DNA from: Elmis aenea
Taxonomy: Eukaryota > Arthropoda > Insecta > Coleoptera > Elmidae
Length of the DNA stretch: 64,000 nt
Direction: 5' to 3'
NCBI GenBank assembly: GCA_947652605.1
Contig: OX393579.1
Coordinates: 26,433,674 to 26,497,673 of the forward strand
The position numbers and the translations under genes were made by a program. The notes beneath the pieces were generated by a model. That model worked only from the letters and a program-made list of their open reading frames with translations. It ran no database searches and was not told where the DNA came from. This document shows, one piece after another, positions 1 to 11,026 of this stretch (position 1 is its first letter; the number at the start of each line of letters is the position of its first letter).

Positions 1-699
1 ACTAAGTACGTAGTCTCGATTTATTTTTTCGAGAGAAATTCATTGCCCTCATTTCAATTTTTCCTTTGGCCCGTCAAGTTGGCATTGGAATAGTTAAATG
101 TGCTTTTTTCCTCTTGCTAGTACTTGCTTTATCTTAAATTGTAAATAACTCACAACATCAAGAATAATCATATTTTACCAATCACTTATCAAGCGATTTA
201 CAAAAAAGAAACAATAAACGATCAATTAAATGTCACATGACAGTGTCATCTGTCTGCGGTGTCATTTATTAGAATTTTATATTGTGTAATAATTCTATAG
301 TATTTATAGTAATTTGGTTATAAATATGACTACATTCACAAGTAATAGCCTTAAAAACTGTGTAAAAGCTGAGCAAATGTACTTAATTCTGTATCCTGAG
401 CCTGAGATAAGATGTTAGTTATATTTTTCATAAAAAAGTACTTAAGAAAGTAAAAATTAAATTGATCTAATGATTAAGATAAAAAAAAAATATGGGAGAA
501 AAAAAATCTAATTTAAGCAAAGCTGTATTTCTTATAATAAACGAAATCCCCGTGCTGCAAATGTTATCTGGGGTACCCTGTATATGTTTCCTATTAACAT
601 CCGCGCATGTATATTTTTTGATATCAATAAATCTACTATATTTGTACATTTTTTGAACTATTTTGGTTATAAATAATTTACTGAGATGAAAATCAAGGG
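1..699. other. AT-rich sequence, no gene seen
   Basis: Long A/T runs and stop codons in all frames. The open frame on the minus strand across 467-811 is largely translation of the GGAGTC-type simple repeat of the next element, so it is not called a gene. The only recognisable item is the one-sided transposon end at 541-580. Confidence 0.6.
541..580 (-). repeat. Solo terminal repeat of a TACAGGGTG-type element
   Basis: The stretch ends in TACCCTG followed by TATA and contains ATCCCCGTGCTGC. Read in reverse it resembles the ends at 2890-2956 and 10430-10470, which share the order TACAGGGTG, then a CATGGGGATCTC-like block. No partner end is visible nearby, so it is a truncated or decayed copy. 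Confidence 0.45.
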
Positions 700-707
700 C
701 TTTATAC

Positions 708-1041
708 CAGGGATGGGGAGTCGGCAGAAAAATAATCGACTCCCGACTCCTGACTCCCGAGTTGGTATTTGTAAAAATCGACTCCCGACTCCGACTCCCG
801 ATGGTAAACAAAGTTTAATATTTTAATTTTCTACTTAATACATAATGAAGAAAATGTAAAAAATCAGTTTTTTATAAAAAAAATTGCGATCACAATACTT
901 TCTTCATACTACGTATGGCGAAAGTAAAAAGAGTCGGGAGTCGATAGTTTTTTACCGACTCCGACTCCGACTCCGACTCCAACTCCTCAAAAAAGCTTCG
1001 ACTCCTCGACTCCCGACTCCGACTCCGACTCCCCATCCCTG
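708..1041. mobile_element. hAT-type MITE with GGAGTC-rich arms
   Basis: The 334-bp element begins CAGGGATGGGGAGTCGG and ends with the inverted match CCGACTCCCCATCCCTG. It is flanked on both sides by the same 8-bp duplication CTTTATAC (700-707 and 1042-1049). The CAG end and 8-bp duplication are characteristic of hAT. Both arms consist of repeated GACTCC/GGAGTC hexamers, densest at 955-1034, so the arms can pair over much of their length. There is no transposase. The exact target duplication suggests a fairly recent insertion. Confidence 0.92.
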
Positions 1042-1049
1042 CTTTATAC

Positions 1050-1927
1050 TCGGCAGCGGCACTCCCATTGGGATTTACTGGTCTAGGGAAGTTTGTTTAA
1101 ACTACAGATTTCTGTTTTGTTATGGTAAACATAGTACTTTGATATGTATAAGTAATTTAGTGCTTAACGCACTCAGTTCTACATGGCTTTCTTGACGGAT
1201 TAAGTGTGTGAAATAATATTTAAAGAAAAACAAATACCTAAGGTATATCTGAGCCTTTAATTGATGGATTATTTATAACCCAGAAAACGTATGTCTTAGA
1301 AAATAACGTTTTTATGACAAAAATGATGCATTGGGTTGTCTGCAATACTACTGAAACCCGAACACGCATAATCCTTCGCACGGAATGAAAATAATAAACG
1401 AAAACTTAATTAAGATATAAGTTTTTGTAGTTTATTACACCATTTTCTTACAAATAGTTATAATATGTTTTTAAATACTTTTTGTAACGTCGGTTCACTT
1501 TTTTATATACATAATTTATTTGAGACCGAATCAATCTCAAAAGGTTGAACTTGTTAAGGTTGAAAGTACCTTTATTGTGAAATTTATTTTGACCCTAAAA
1601 CTCTTTTTGTCCTCAACCCTCGTTTGTTTGTTTTTATTTGCCAAGGAATTCTGTCGATCAATTACAACTTCAGTTTAATATAAATAGATGCTTTACTATA
1701 GATTTTACGGATTGCAGATAGAAACGATACCAACTGTGTAAGTAAATCAACAATTATTTATAATCAGTTGTTGTTGCTTTGAAGAGTTACGTGATCGTGA
1801 AAAATGCAGAAGTGTTTACTTTGCAGTGCAGTATTTGGATCTTAGTGAAAGCGCAGGGCTGCGATCACTTGCTTTAAACGTCTTTTGGTGCTAAAATTAC
1901 GGTAAGAAACCATTAATTATTATATTG
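1050..1927. other. AT-rich sequence, no gene seen
   Basis: No protein family, RNA gene or clear repeat recognised. The open frame at 884-1195 starts inside the preceding MITE and runs through its simple repeat, so it is not supported as a gene. Confidence 0.55.
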
Positions 1928-1929
1928 TA

Positions 1930-2286
1930 TGTTACGCAAAATCAGTAAACTTACCCACTTCGTGAAATAGGCAGTTTGTTTTGCCTAATTTAAGAAATAG
2001 GCCATAGGTTTGCCCAGTTCGTGGAATAGGCAATACCACTAAACAAAAACTTTTACCAACCTTTAAACTGATCCTCTTTTAGCGACCAATTGAATGAGGT
2101 TCAGGTTAAAGGTTGGTTGTTTTTTTTTTCTGATGTCCTGTTTATTTCGCGAATAAGGTAAGTTCCTATTTCGTGTGCTAGGCATGGTATTGCTAATTTC
2201 ACGAACTTGGCAAACACTGCCTATTTCACGAATTTGCTAAAAATATGTCTATTTCACGAACTCTGCATGTTTACTGATTCGTAACA
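1930..2286. mobile_element. TA-flanked MITE with repeated TTCACGAA-like blocks
   Basis: The ends are TGTTACGCAAAATCAGTAAA and the inverted TTTACTGATTCGTAACA, each bordered by TA (1928-1929, 2287-2288). Inside, at least six copies of a block like CTTCGTGAAATAGGC occur, forward in the left half and inverted (CCTATTTCACGAA) in the right half. Subterminal repeats of this kind often act as transposase-binding sites; that role is inferred here. No coding region. A TA duplication fits Tc1/mariner or related superfamilies; the family is not certain. Confidence 0.75.
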
Positions 2287-2288
2287 TA

Positions 2289-2889
2289 TACACCTTCGTC
2301 GATTACGAATTCTTCAAAAAAAAAAAAAAAACATCAATATTTTTAGTGGGTATGCTTTTAAATGCTCGTTTAGATTAAGCCTTTATTAAATGCCTGAGAC
2401 ACTTTAAATGTAAAGACCTGGTTCTTCGATATCCGTCATTTCGCAGAACAACAAAAATTGTTTTTTTTGTTTTGTTTGTTTGTTTATATAAGATCATTTG
2501 ATTCAAAAATTGGACAAAATGAGTTTTTCTCAAATTTTTGTGGTAAAATTAATATCATTTTAGATATTAAGTGTCATATATCATTGACATCAGAAGACAA
2601 AATGCTGTCCGGCTATGAGATGAAACTTTTTTCATCGTATAAAAAAAATGGAGTTGATGATGTTTCTGAAGAGACGAAACGTTGATGGAAATTTTATGTT
2701 ATTCCAAAATATAAAGCGTAAGAAGTTGCCGTAGGTGCTTTCAAATCTTAAAAAATTTAGGAAATGGGGCAAAAAAACGAAAATAAATTTTTCAGATTTT
2801 CTTGAATAACTTTTGAACAAAGACAGCTAAGAAAATTTTCTTTGTAGATATTTGATGAGCATCTATTATTTCGCAACTTTGCCCCGACT
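2289..2889. other. AT-rich sequence, no gene seen
   Basis: Contains a poly-A run near 2315-2330 and an open frame at 2458-2685 that begins in a T-rich run. The deduced protein matches nothing I recognise. Confidence 0.5.
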
Positions 2890-2956
2890 TGACTAACCTC
2901 GTAGCTCTCACGATAAAAGAGATCCCCATGCATTTACTCGAATTTGGGACACCCTG
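2890..2956 (-). repeat. Solo terminal repeat of a TACAGGGTGTCCC-type element
   Basis: In reverse it reads TACAGGGTGTCCCAAATTCG and then a CATGGGGATCTC block, bordered by TATA. The same block order is seen at 541-580 and in the complete element at 10430-10908, so all three are one family. The partner end is missing. Confidence 0.6.
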
Positions 2957-3339
2957 TATACCAGTATACCCGTCGTATAAGAAAGACCTAATACCAACAC
3001 AATTTAATTTTTGTTTACCAGTAGATCTTCTCGTCAGAAGAGGGTCAATATTATTATTAATAGTAATAACAACCATGACGTTGAATTAATGAAAATTGTT
3101 ATTCCGATATCCAATATTTTATGTTGATATTTTCTACAGTACTTACATTGATAACTGAAAATTAATTTTATTATAATACTCCTACAACACAACTACAACA
3201 GAAAACATTTTTATTTTGTAAGATTTTAATTTTATTAAGAACTTGGACCTTGAACAACTTATTTTTCAATAATATCTTCAATGTGATTTAAGCTTCTTTA
3301 TTTTCTATGCTTATTGTTTATGAATTGCTTAAGGGTTGT

Positions 3340-3854
3340 CTATCTTGTGACATTGAAGAGCTGATGTGTTTTATTTAATTTACTAAACGAGCTTTCTGCA
3401 CTGGCTGCAGTTACCGAAAGTGTTAAATAAATTCTAAGTACAATATAAATTTCATTATAGTTATTTTCTAGTATACATTTAAGCAGGTCTAAAGGTTTGA
3501 TTTTAAAAAGGGATTTTTCGTAAAGGATTATTATTTCTTATTAAAAAAAAATCGTTCGTAGTTTTTAAGAACGACCAATGATCTTTCTACAAAATTTATT
3601 AATACATTCTTTAGCAGTTCAGGAGAGCAAGTGTCTTTAACCAAATAAAATAATTTACAGTGTTTAGAAATTTTAGGAAATGATTTAAGTCGATCGTCTA
3701 TTTGAGATACAACAAAAAATCTTATAATTTGCCACAGTACGTTTAGCACTAATATAATAAGGGAAAAGGCTGATTTAAATATGTCTTTGAAGTTATTATT
3801 ATTACGATCTTCTCGTGTACTTCCTGCATTAGTTTTAATTTCTTTTTTGCGCAT
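3340..3854 (-). pseudogene. hAT transposase relic, C-terminal half
   Basis: Read on the minus strand, the distal part contains ILRIYLTLSVTAASAESSFS, followed by KLNKTHQL and a stop at 3340-3342. This matches the dimerisation region of ZMYM1-like hAT transposases, where the family pattern is a run like LTIPVTVASAERSFSKLK. Upstream, an open stretch of 107 codons (3531-3854) fits the preceding helical region by position and character. The two parts lie in different frames, with a stop near 3531, so at least one frameshift has occurred. The N-terminal catalytic part is not visible and no terminal repeats were found, so this is an old fragment. Motif identification is by eye. Confidence 0.72.
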
Positions 3855-3859
3855 TTCAT

Positions 3860-4434
3860 TTCAGAAACGCTATCATGGCTTGTGCAACTTACCTGTTACA
3901 AAATTACGGTCTTCAGTTTCTGCCCTTTTTTTCTTTCCACTGACCACTGTCCACTGTCTACTTTCTATTCGTTAGAGTCTTTTATTTTAATAGTAACAGT
4001 TTTTGTTTCTGTGTACCCGATAAAAAATTTTTTTCGGGGCCCCAAGTTTACAAAATTATTTAAATACCTGCTATTTTCGGGCTCCCAAAATGTGAATTTT
4101 TTTGCGACGTATTTATAATATTTTTTACCATTTCCAGTTTTTAAGTTATCGTTGAAACAGTAATTTTTGATCTTTATGTGTCATCTCTCTGTTGTTATTA
4201 TAGACATCAAAAACATTGAGAAAGTTTTTTATTTACTTTATTTAGAGTCTAATGCGTCAAATGACAAATTTTCGTCTTGACAAGTTTAAAAGTTACCTAT
4301 AAGAAAAAATAATAATTTTGGAACTCATTTTTCTCAAAAACATTCTGATGTAATACTAAAATATCTATCAACTAAAATAAAAAAATAAAAAAATAAGTTG
4401 CCATTTAAAAAATATGACGATCGCCTGTCAGTTG
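3860..4434. other. AT-rich sequence between transposon relics
   Basis: Some lines (for example 4150-4330) have the monotonous style of long mariner-type terminal arms, but no end motif is visible. The open frames at 3781-3975 and 3882-4118 overlap the transposase relic or are unrecognised. Confidence 0.4.
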
Positions 4435-4436
4435 TA

Positions 4437-4830
4437 CAGGGTGGTCCAAATTCGATGGGATTGCATAGGTATCTCGGTTAATATTGAAGATAGAGAAACG
4501 GTTAAATTACCAAAAATGTGCAGTTTTTTGAGACAAACTCAGAACCGTTTTCAAAAATATTCTATCATTTCCGGTTTTCGAGTTAAATGTGTCATATCTC
4601 CGTTATTGTTGTAAATTTCGAAAATATTTATAAAGATTATTCTTAGATATTTTTATGTTTAGTTTGATTATCCTAAAAAAATATTTTTAAGCTCGCCGTT
4701 AAAAAGCTATGACACAAATTCATCTTTTTTTAAATGGAAGCTATAGTTGGCTATGACCTATTTAAATTCCTTATTTTTGTCATTCCAAATATATAAGGGT
4801 TGATGTATTTATTTTCAAAAATACGCAAGT
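4437..4830 (+). repeat. Solo long arm of a Tc1/mariner-type element
   Basis: The stretch starts TACAGGGTGGTCCAAATTCG after TA. At about 4720-4830 it carries a TTTAAATGGAAGCTATAGTTGGCTATG block followed by a CCAAATATATAAGGGTTGATG block. The left arm of the complete element at 21202 carries a similar order (TAAATGGCAACCATAGTTGG, then AATGTATGGGTTGTCAT). It is therefore a diverged single arm of that class. An 18-base T run follows at 4841-4858. Confidence 0.6.
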
Positions 4831-4874
4831 TACAAAGGTTTTTTTTTTTTTTTTTTTTAGAAAATCATAGTAGG

Positions 4875-6780
4875 CTATGAAAACAAAAACAAAACAAGGT
4901 GTAAAACCTTATAAAACTCATGTGGTACAAGTTACCAAGGTTTTTCAATTTGTTTTTTATAAAACTAACTTGTATTTACGCCGTTACAGCAGCGAATCCA
5001 TACTTTTGGACTTCACTGTATATCAATCACAGATAGAACAAGTTTTGTTGAATTTCATCGGTGGATGGAAAATAAAAGTATATTGTAAACCAATAAAACA
5101 ATATTTATTTTATAACCATTCCGTACCGTTTATAAATGAAAATAACGAATCGGTGTGTAAAAGAAAGACAATTTGCGCCTGAAGTTGTAAACCAATTGAA
5201 ACTATTTAATATGAAATTAATTACCTTGTCTTTAATTTATGCTTCGGCTTTTGTGCAAAAACAACCCTTTTGTCACTAAAAAACATTGAAATGTGACATA
5301 ATCCTTGTGGAGTTGTGTTAAAAAACAAAAAACAATCAATATCTAATGTTATCCAGCCAACATAGGAAATTCGCCCATGTGACCAAATGATATGAAGTCT
5401 AGGGACGTTTAGCTGGCCCTATCAACACCGGGTAAGTGGAATGCGATGACATCAACGTTGCCTCTTCAGTAAGTAGTACGCTTTGATGATATCGGATTGC
5501 GGATTTACTGGGAGACCGGAAAACCCGGAACTTAGATATCTTTACGAACTTGCACACTGACTATATTGTTAGTTGCTTTCACTTTGACGCCTTTCTGACA
5601 TAATGGCTTGTTATTTAAGACAAAGCGTCATCTGTTAACTTACCAACTATTAGGACCCGTTCAATTTTGATGGACCGAGCGATAAATATATCGTTTAACA
5701 ACATTCATTACATGTGCGTACCGATATATCCTTAAAGTATTAAGGATATAGAATTAGTTAAATAATCTTTTAAATAAAGTTTTAAGGAAAACGTAAATAC
5801 TAAGAAAACTAATATCTAATTACATAATTACCATTCTTTAACAATTGTAGATAATTGTGAAACTAAAATTAACTATCCATATTCGTCTCCAAAATACGTA
5901 CAGTTTAAAATAAAGCTTGCACATTTTTAAGATCTCATAACTCACTTTTTTTTTGTAGATATAAAAAAAACGTGAAATGACTGCTAATGCTACAAAACCA
6001 TTTTTAATTGTTAGGATAACCTAAACTTTTACTAAAATAAACGAAAAAATCTGATATACAATTTTCTTTATTACCTTGTTTTGTTTTTTGACGTACCTTT
6101 ATAAAATTGTGTATTTTTTTTTGTTATGGTTTGCAAGAAATCTAACCGTAGCATATGTGTCTTGATATCTCTTCAAACTTTTTTTAAGCAACCGTCAACT
6201 TTTATGTGTTTATATGGATGTACAGCAATACCTCATTCAAGGATAGGGATGTGTTCCTCAAAATCGTTACGTTAACAGAATCATCGTTACGGAGGTAAAA
6301 TTAAGAGGAGAACTGCAGGTTTACGTTTCTAAATTTAAGAAATGGATTTTTTTTAAAAACTAAAATATATTTTTATTGACAAAATTCAATTTAAAAATGT
6401 CCGGAAATTTATTAAAATAAAATTATGCCAAAAAAAATATTTAGAAAATAAGGATATAAGTAAATAAAGCTGAAAAAAAAGTTACGTTTATAATTTTTTG
6501 ATAAAAACTTTCCTTTTTACGTATAATATCTAACTGTCACAGGTTAAAGCATTTCATATATACGTTTCTTTTAACTGCACAGCTTCGCACAAAATCAGGA
6601 TCATTTTCTGATAGGTAAATCGTTTATGAATGACACACTTTACTAAAACAATCAAATAGTAATATATATTTTTTTTTGTTAAATTTGGTTGCTTCTTCAC
6701 ACCGATATTTAGCATATTTTGGTTGCAGAAAAATAAAATAAAAAGTTTTTTGTGCGATCGTACTAGAAACAGCTGTTTGA
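4875..6780. other. Unassigned sequence
   Basis: A 101-codon open frame at 4877-5182 on the plus strand matches no family I know and has no visible splice or promoter context. The segment 5340-5550 is clearly less AT-rich than its surroundings and non-repetitive by eye; I cannot assign it. It does not fold as a tRNA by inspection. The rest is AT-rich with no recognisable feature. Confidence 0.4.
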
Positions 6781-6815
6781 CGGACGCGTTGGCAACCATT
6801 AAGTACTGCATTACC

Positions 6816-6960
6816 GGCGTTACCCTTAGCAACGGCCTAAAAAGTACTTTTCCGGCCGTTACCCTTAGCAACGGCCAAAAAAGTAACTTTTTCGGCCTTG
6901 CCTGTTTGCAAACCAGACGCGGCCGAAAAAGTTACACTTTCTGGCCTTGATACATAAATA
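6816..6960. repeat. Short tandem repeat with X-box-like palindromes
   Basis: The unit GCGTTACCCTTAGCAACGGCC, followed by AAAAAGTAC and TTTTCCGGC, occurs twice with a 39-bp period (core palindromes at 6819-6833 and 6858-6872). A degenerate third block with CGGCCGAAAAAGTTAC follows. GTTACC-CTT-AGCAAC resembles the RFX-bound X-box (GTTNCC, 1-3 spacer bases, RGNAAC). A related pair of units lies at 13000-13108. More likely subterminal repeats of an unidentified transposon than a host enhancer, but both readings are open. Confidence 0.6.
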
Positions 6961-6964
6961 GCTA

Positions 6965-9940
6965 TTTTTTGGTCAATTACGTTGTAGCGAGGTACCGTTT
7001 GCAGAGGCACGTAAAGCAAAACATGGCTGTATGCCAAATATTATTTTTATTTATTGGCGTGAAAATTCAATATGGCGACCAAAAGCAGTGACAATGTTTA
7101 CTATCGCATAAAAAAACAATTGAAGAGAGATCCATGAACAAGTAATCTAGTTAAATACTCGCATTCCAAAAAATATTTGTGTTTTAAGGAATATTTAAAA
7201 AAAAGCTTCAAATTTCATTTATGGAAGGAATATGATTATCTTAAATTCAAATACAAATAAAAAATTTGCTTAACGTTTTGCACATTTTCGTTCATTTAAC
7301 CCAGTCCGTCACTTTTTAAGCTACCACGACACCAATAGTAAGGAAATATTAGCTTGAACTGGTTCATGCATGCGTCAACTATGATATGAACTAATAAATG
7401 TATTAGTCGCTGCCGGAACGCTTTAACGACATGTCTAACTGTAAATGACATTTTTGTGTACTGTGTACATTGTACATAGCAATTTACGCACCAAAGTGTA
7501 AACATCTTAAGAAAACAGTACTAACATGGAATTGGGAAGGCAATGCATAGCTACCAGAAGCCACGTTAGTTGTGAACAGCACATGAGTATAAAAATCCAG
7601 TTTTAGTTCTTGTCTTCGTTCACGTACTGCTTTTATTATCCACAAACTAAATGATGAATTTATTCGATACTGCTAAAACAGCCGACTAACCGTTCCATGA
7701 ACTATCAGAGACTTTGCTGGAACGTAATATTGATACTGCGCAGAAGACTGATAGTCCATCGGATCGGACCCTTGTGTCTTAATCAGTTATTTTTTTATTT
7801 TTTCGTAAGTTGCTGTTGTAAAACCGATTATTAAATGAAGTTGAGGTCAAAAAATATTCATTTGTGTTTAACGAAATAAAGTGTTCCAATTTTTCTATCC
7901 ATTCTTTAAAATTGTTAATTTAGATAAAATTTGGCACAGTTTATGTAATATTGTTTGCCCTAAGCTATATGTATAGTAAGCGTTAAATTTTAATGAGTTA
8001 TCTTAATATTTATATAAAAAATGATGTATATTTACATATGCTATTTAAATCAGTACTTTATAAAAATATTCCAACCACAAGTTCTACAAAGTTCACGCTT
8101 TCGTAATTATAATATATGAAGATAGTACTCATGCAGAAAAATTTACGCTCAAAATATCTTCAAAAGAAAATTGTTCGTTCGGGACGTTACCGCTTGAGCT
8201 TGTTTGTGTATTGAATTAAAAAGCAAATATAAATTTTGTTGAAGCCAAACTCTAATGTTCAGGTTCATTGTGTCTTCACCAAATGTTATTTGTGAATGAA
8301 AACGATAAAAACGATAATATTGGGGTGATAATTGTTAAGATAAAGAAAACATTAAAAAGAAAACACATAAATAACATGTTCAAGGAACTTTGTGATATGT
8401 TTTGAGATAAATCGGGTGATAAAACCTTAATTTCGACAACAACAGAGATTGTGCTTGATAAAAACATACATTTTAAATTATATTGTAAAGAATCTGGTTG
8501 AGACATCAAAAGCAAGAATATTTTTATTTCATACCTCTTCTACTATAAACTATAGGCATTATTGCTTTGTTGAGCTATAAGTATGATTGTACTAATAAAA
8601 TGTTCTTATAACTTTTTCCACGTACCTACAAAAAAATCTTTATTTCAATATATTTATTTTTATCGACATCTTACTGTGTATTTATTGATTGTCAATTTAA
8701 TACATAAGCTGTAATAAAAACAATAAAATTTACCTATAGTAGCACAAAAACAATATGATATATTTTTAATACTAAAAGTAAGTCGTTATTTATAGATATG
8801 GTTGTCTAAATATATTTGAGAATATACTTAGTTACTGTGGTAAATAACGTTTTATAGAAATTATGTCAACAATATATATATATAGTTCAGAAAACAAATT
8901 TTTTAAACAAATTTAAAAAAATTTAATAACTTTTTTTTTCACATTTTATTTAACATTTAACATAGCATCATCGATGAATATTTAAATTAAAGAATTATAT
9001 AAAAGAAAAGATAAATTTTAATTTATGCCTTTCAAAGTCACACTACTTCGCAGAGCATTCAAAAAAATTAATCGTGAGTGCTTTTACGGGCGTTGCAATC
9101 GCTTCTAACAAGTGAAAATGTTTCCTCTTATATTACTAACTTTTAATAAGAACCAGAAGTTTTAAGGTGTTAAATCAGGCGAAGGAGGCGGATGCGGACA
9201 CACGGTAACGTGTCGTAATGAAAATTACACCATTTGACAACTTTTATGTTCTTTGTCGACACGCATGGTTTCTTAATTGAAAATAATCTCTTTTAATATT
9301 AAGAGTCCATAGTAGGGTTCCTGGATGAACACTTCAAATTAAAAAAAAAAAAACAACCACCAATTTGATTCAGAGTCATAACTGCAAATCCAAAATTCGT
9401 ACCCTGTGCTGATATTTTTGAAACAGTTTGTATTTTAAGCCGTATGAACAGGCAATTACAAAGAAATTGACAAATGCTATTTTTGGTCTCGCGTCAAAAT
9501 GCGTGGAAAAATTGTTTAAATTGTCTCTTAATATATTCTGAACTAAAGAAATATTACGTGTAGCTGTAAAACACGGGTTTCAAAACTTATTTTGTACCGG
9601 AATTCTTACAAGATTTTTTAAAAATTGCGGAACCCTAACCATATCTATATTTTACGGACCCGTCCCTAACTTTAATATGACATTAATGAAACAAAAATTA
9701 TTTTATTAATACTTATTTTTTTGGTAAAAACTACTTGCTTTATTTTGAGGGTGTGATTTTAGTGCTGTAAAAATCGATAAAGCAACAAACAAACACGCGA
9801 AACCCCTGCATATTTCTGTGGAACCCCGAAATTCCGCAGAACCCACCTTGGAAAGCGTTGCTGTAAACTATCAGGTATTTCTCGAATACGCAGTTTTCTT
9901 TTGTCAAAGTTTTCGATTTGCAACTGCGTTGGAAGGTTCT
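6965..9940. other. Unassigned AT-rich sequence
   Basis: About 3 kb with no protein family or complete repeat that I recognise. Short minus-strand open frames at 7296-7505 and 8276-8515 lack any motif. An (AT)n tract lies at about 8872-8882. The stretch 9780-9860 reads GGAACCCCGAAATTCCGCAG, like the ends of some hAT MITEs, but its partner and target duplication are not evident. Confidence 0.4.
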
Positions 9941-9946
9941 TTTTAA

Positions 9947-9990
9947 GTCGTCAACGTTTTGTTCTCCTTTATTAGAGACATTTTCAGGGG
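9947..9990 (-). other. Degenerate hammerhead-like hairpin downstream of the Penelope relic
   Basis: On the minus strand the order is CCCTGAAAATGTCTC, a short loop, GGAGAAC, then AAAACGTTGACG. This parallels the cleaner motif at 16385-16416 (CTGAAGA, stem, GAAACGT), but two core bases have changed (G to A in the CUGANGA box and in the GAAA box). It lies about 130 bp downstream, in reading direction, of the GIY-YIG fragment. That is the region where Penelope-like elements are known to carry hammerhead motifs. Confidence 0.4.
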
Positions 9991-10119
9991 TTGTTGTTTG
10001 ATGGTAAAACATTCGGTTTAGTTATGGAAAACCGTGGTCGTTAAGTCGTGATGGGCACTGTGGAGCGTGCGTGTAGCGCTCGCTTATCAGCCTCTTTTAA
10101 AAGTGGCGGAGGGGATAGC

Positions 10120-10400
10120 ATTGTCGAGGTTGATATTTTTGGGGCGTTTTATTATTTCCATGGCTTGTCCAATCTTGCGGAGATAGTACTAAGATGTTCT
10201 TGATATGATGGTGTGATGTTCAGCTAGTGCTGTTTAAGCGTGTTGTTTTAGTCTGATGTGGCTTTCATGCTCATTGATACTCTTTTTGACTGTTCTTCGT
10301 GTCTCTCCGGTATAGAACTTGCCGCATGTATGTTTTTTTTTTATATACCTCCTTGGTTTGGAACGGGAGATAATCCCTGACACTATGTAGACACTCTTTA
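10120..10400 (-). pseudogene. Penelope-like element, GIY-YIG endonuclease relic
   Basis: On the minus strand one frame reads CGKFYTGETRRTVKKSINEH and then ESHIRLKQHA, ALAEHH, and further on QAMEIIKRPKNIN. This is the order of the GIY-YIG nuclease at the C-terminus of Penelope-like retroelements (family form CGKVYIGETGR, then IKEH, AVAEH, EAIEI, NNFN). The glutamate of the EAIEI block is retained as AMEII. Two in-frame stops interrupt it, after KQHA and after SRTS. Upstream codons (SVRDYLPFQTKEVY) fit the region just before the nuclease. No reverse transcriptase is visible. The element is dead. Confidence 0.78.
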
Positions 10401-10429
10401 TAATTTTTAATAGGAGTGAGCTTAATCTA

Positions 10430-10908
10430 CAGGGTGTCCAGTTATTGTCAACAGCATGGGGATCTCCTAAACGTAACAGACACAGAGTTATTTAAAGGAG
10501 TCAAAATAATGTATGATTTAAGAGCAACTATTCTACGAAAAATAATATTGAAAAAAATTAAGTTTTTGTGCTAAGTACTTATAAAAACAAAACAAAAATG
10601 CGTTTCGATTTTTATTAATAACTTGCTTATTTAAAATTACTCAAAATAGTTTTCGACATAACTGGGACAATTTTTTGCGTAGATTTGAAATTTGACTGTA
10701 ATTTCAAATAAGCAAGTTATAAACAAAAATCTTGAACGTATTTTTTGTTTGTTTTTATGAATAGCGCAAATAAAGTTTTTTTTTCAGATTATTTTATAAA
10801 ATAATTAATTGTTCCCAAATCATATGTTATTTTAACTCATTTAACCAACTCTATATCTTTTGCCGTTAACGAGAACCCCATACTCTTTACGATAACTGAG
10901 ACACCCAG
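10430..10908. mobile_element. Foldback MITE with TACAGGGTGTCC ends
   Basis: The left end CAGGGTGTCCAGTTATTGTC and the inverted right end (GATAACTGAGACACCCAG) are bordered by TA (10428-10429, 10909-10910). The two arms match imperfectly for roughly 130 bp or more, and the centre near 10620-10730 is itself an inverted repeat around TAACTTGCTTATTT. There is no coding capacity. It shares its end structure with the solo ends at 541-580 and 2890-2956. Confidence 0.8.
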
Positions 10909-11026
10909 TACACCTGCAGTATTTGCAAACTTTCAAATTTTGTTTTTTTTAAATAAAGAGTGTCAAGCATTTTTTGCTGTTTTTGGGGTTTTGTTATTTC
11001 AAAACGTTTAAAAATAAATTAGCATA

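Noticed and set aside
467..1195. Open frames rich in SRESI and TPTPTP repeats
   Set aside because: They are translations of the GGAGTC/GACTCC hexamer arms of the hAT MITE at 708-1041, not genes.
9550..9870. Possible hAT MITE ending in CCGAAATTCCGCAGAACCC...GTTGCTG
   Set aside because: The right half looks like a hAT MITE end, but I could not find a matching left end or an 8-bp duplication.
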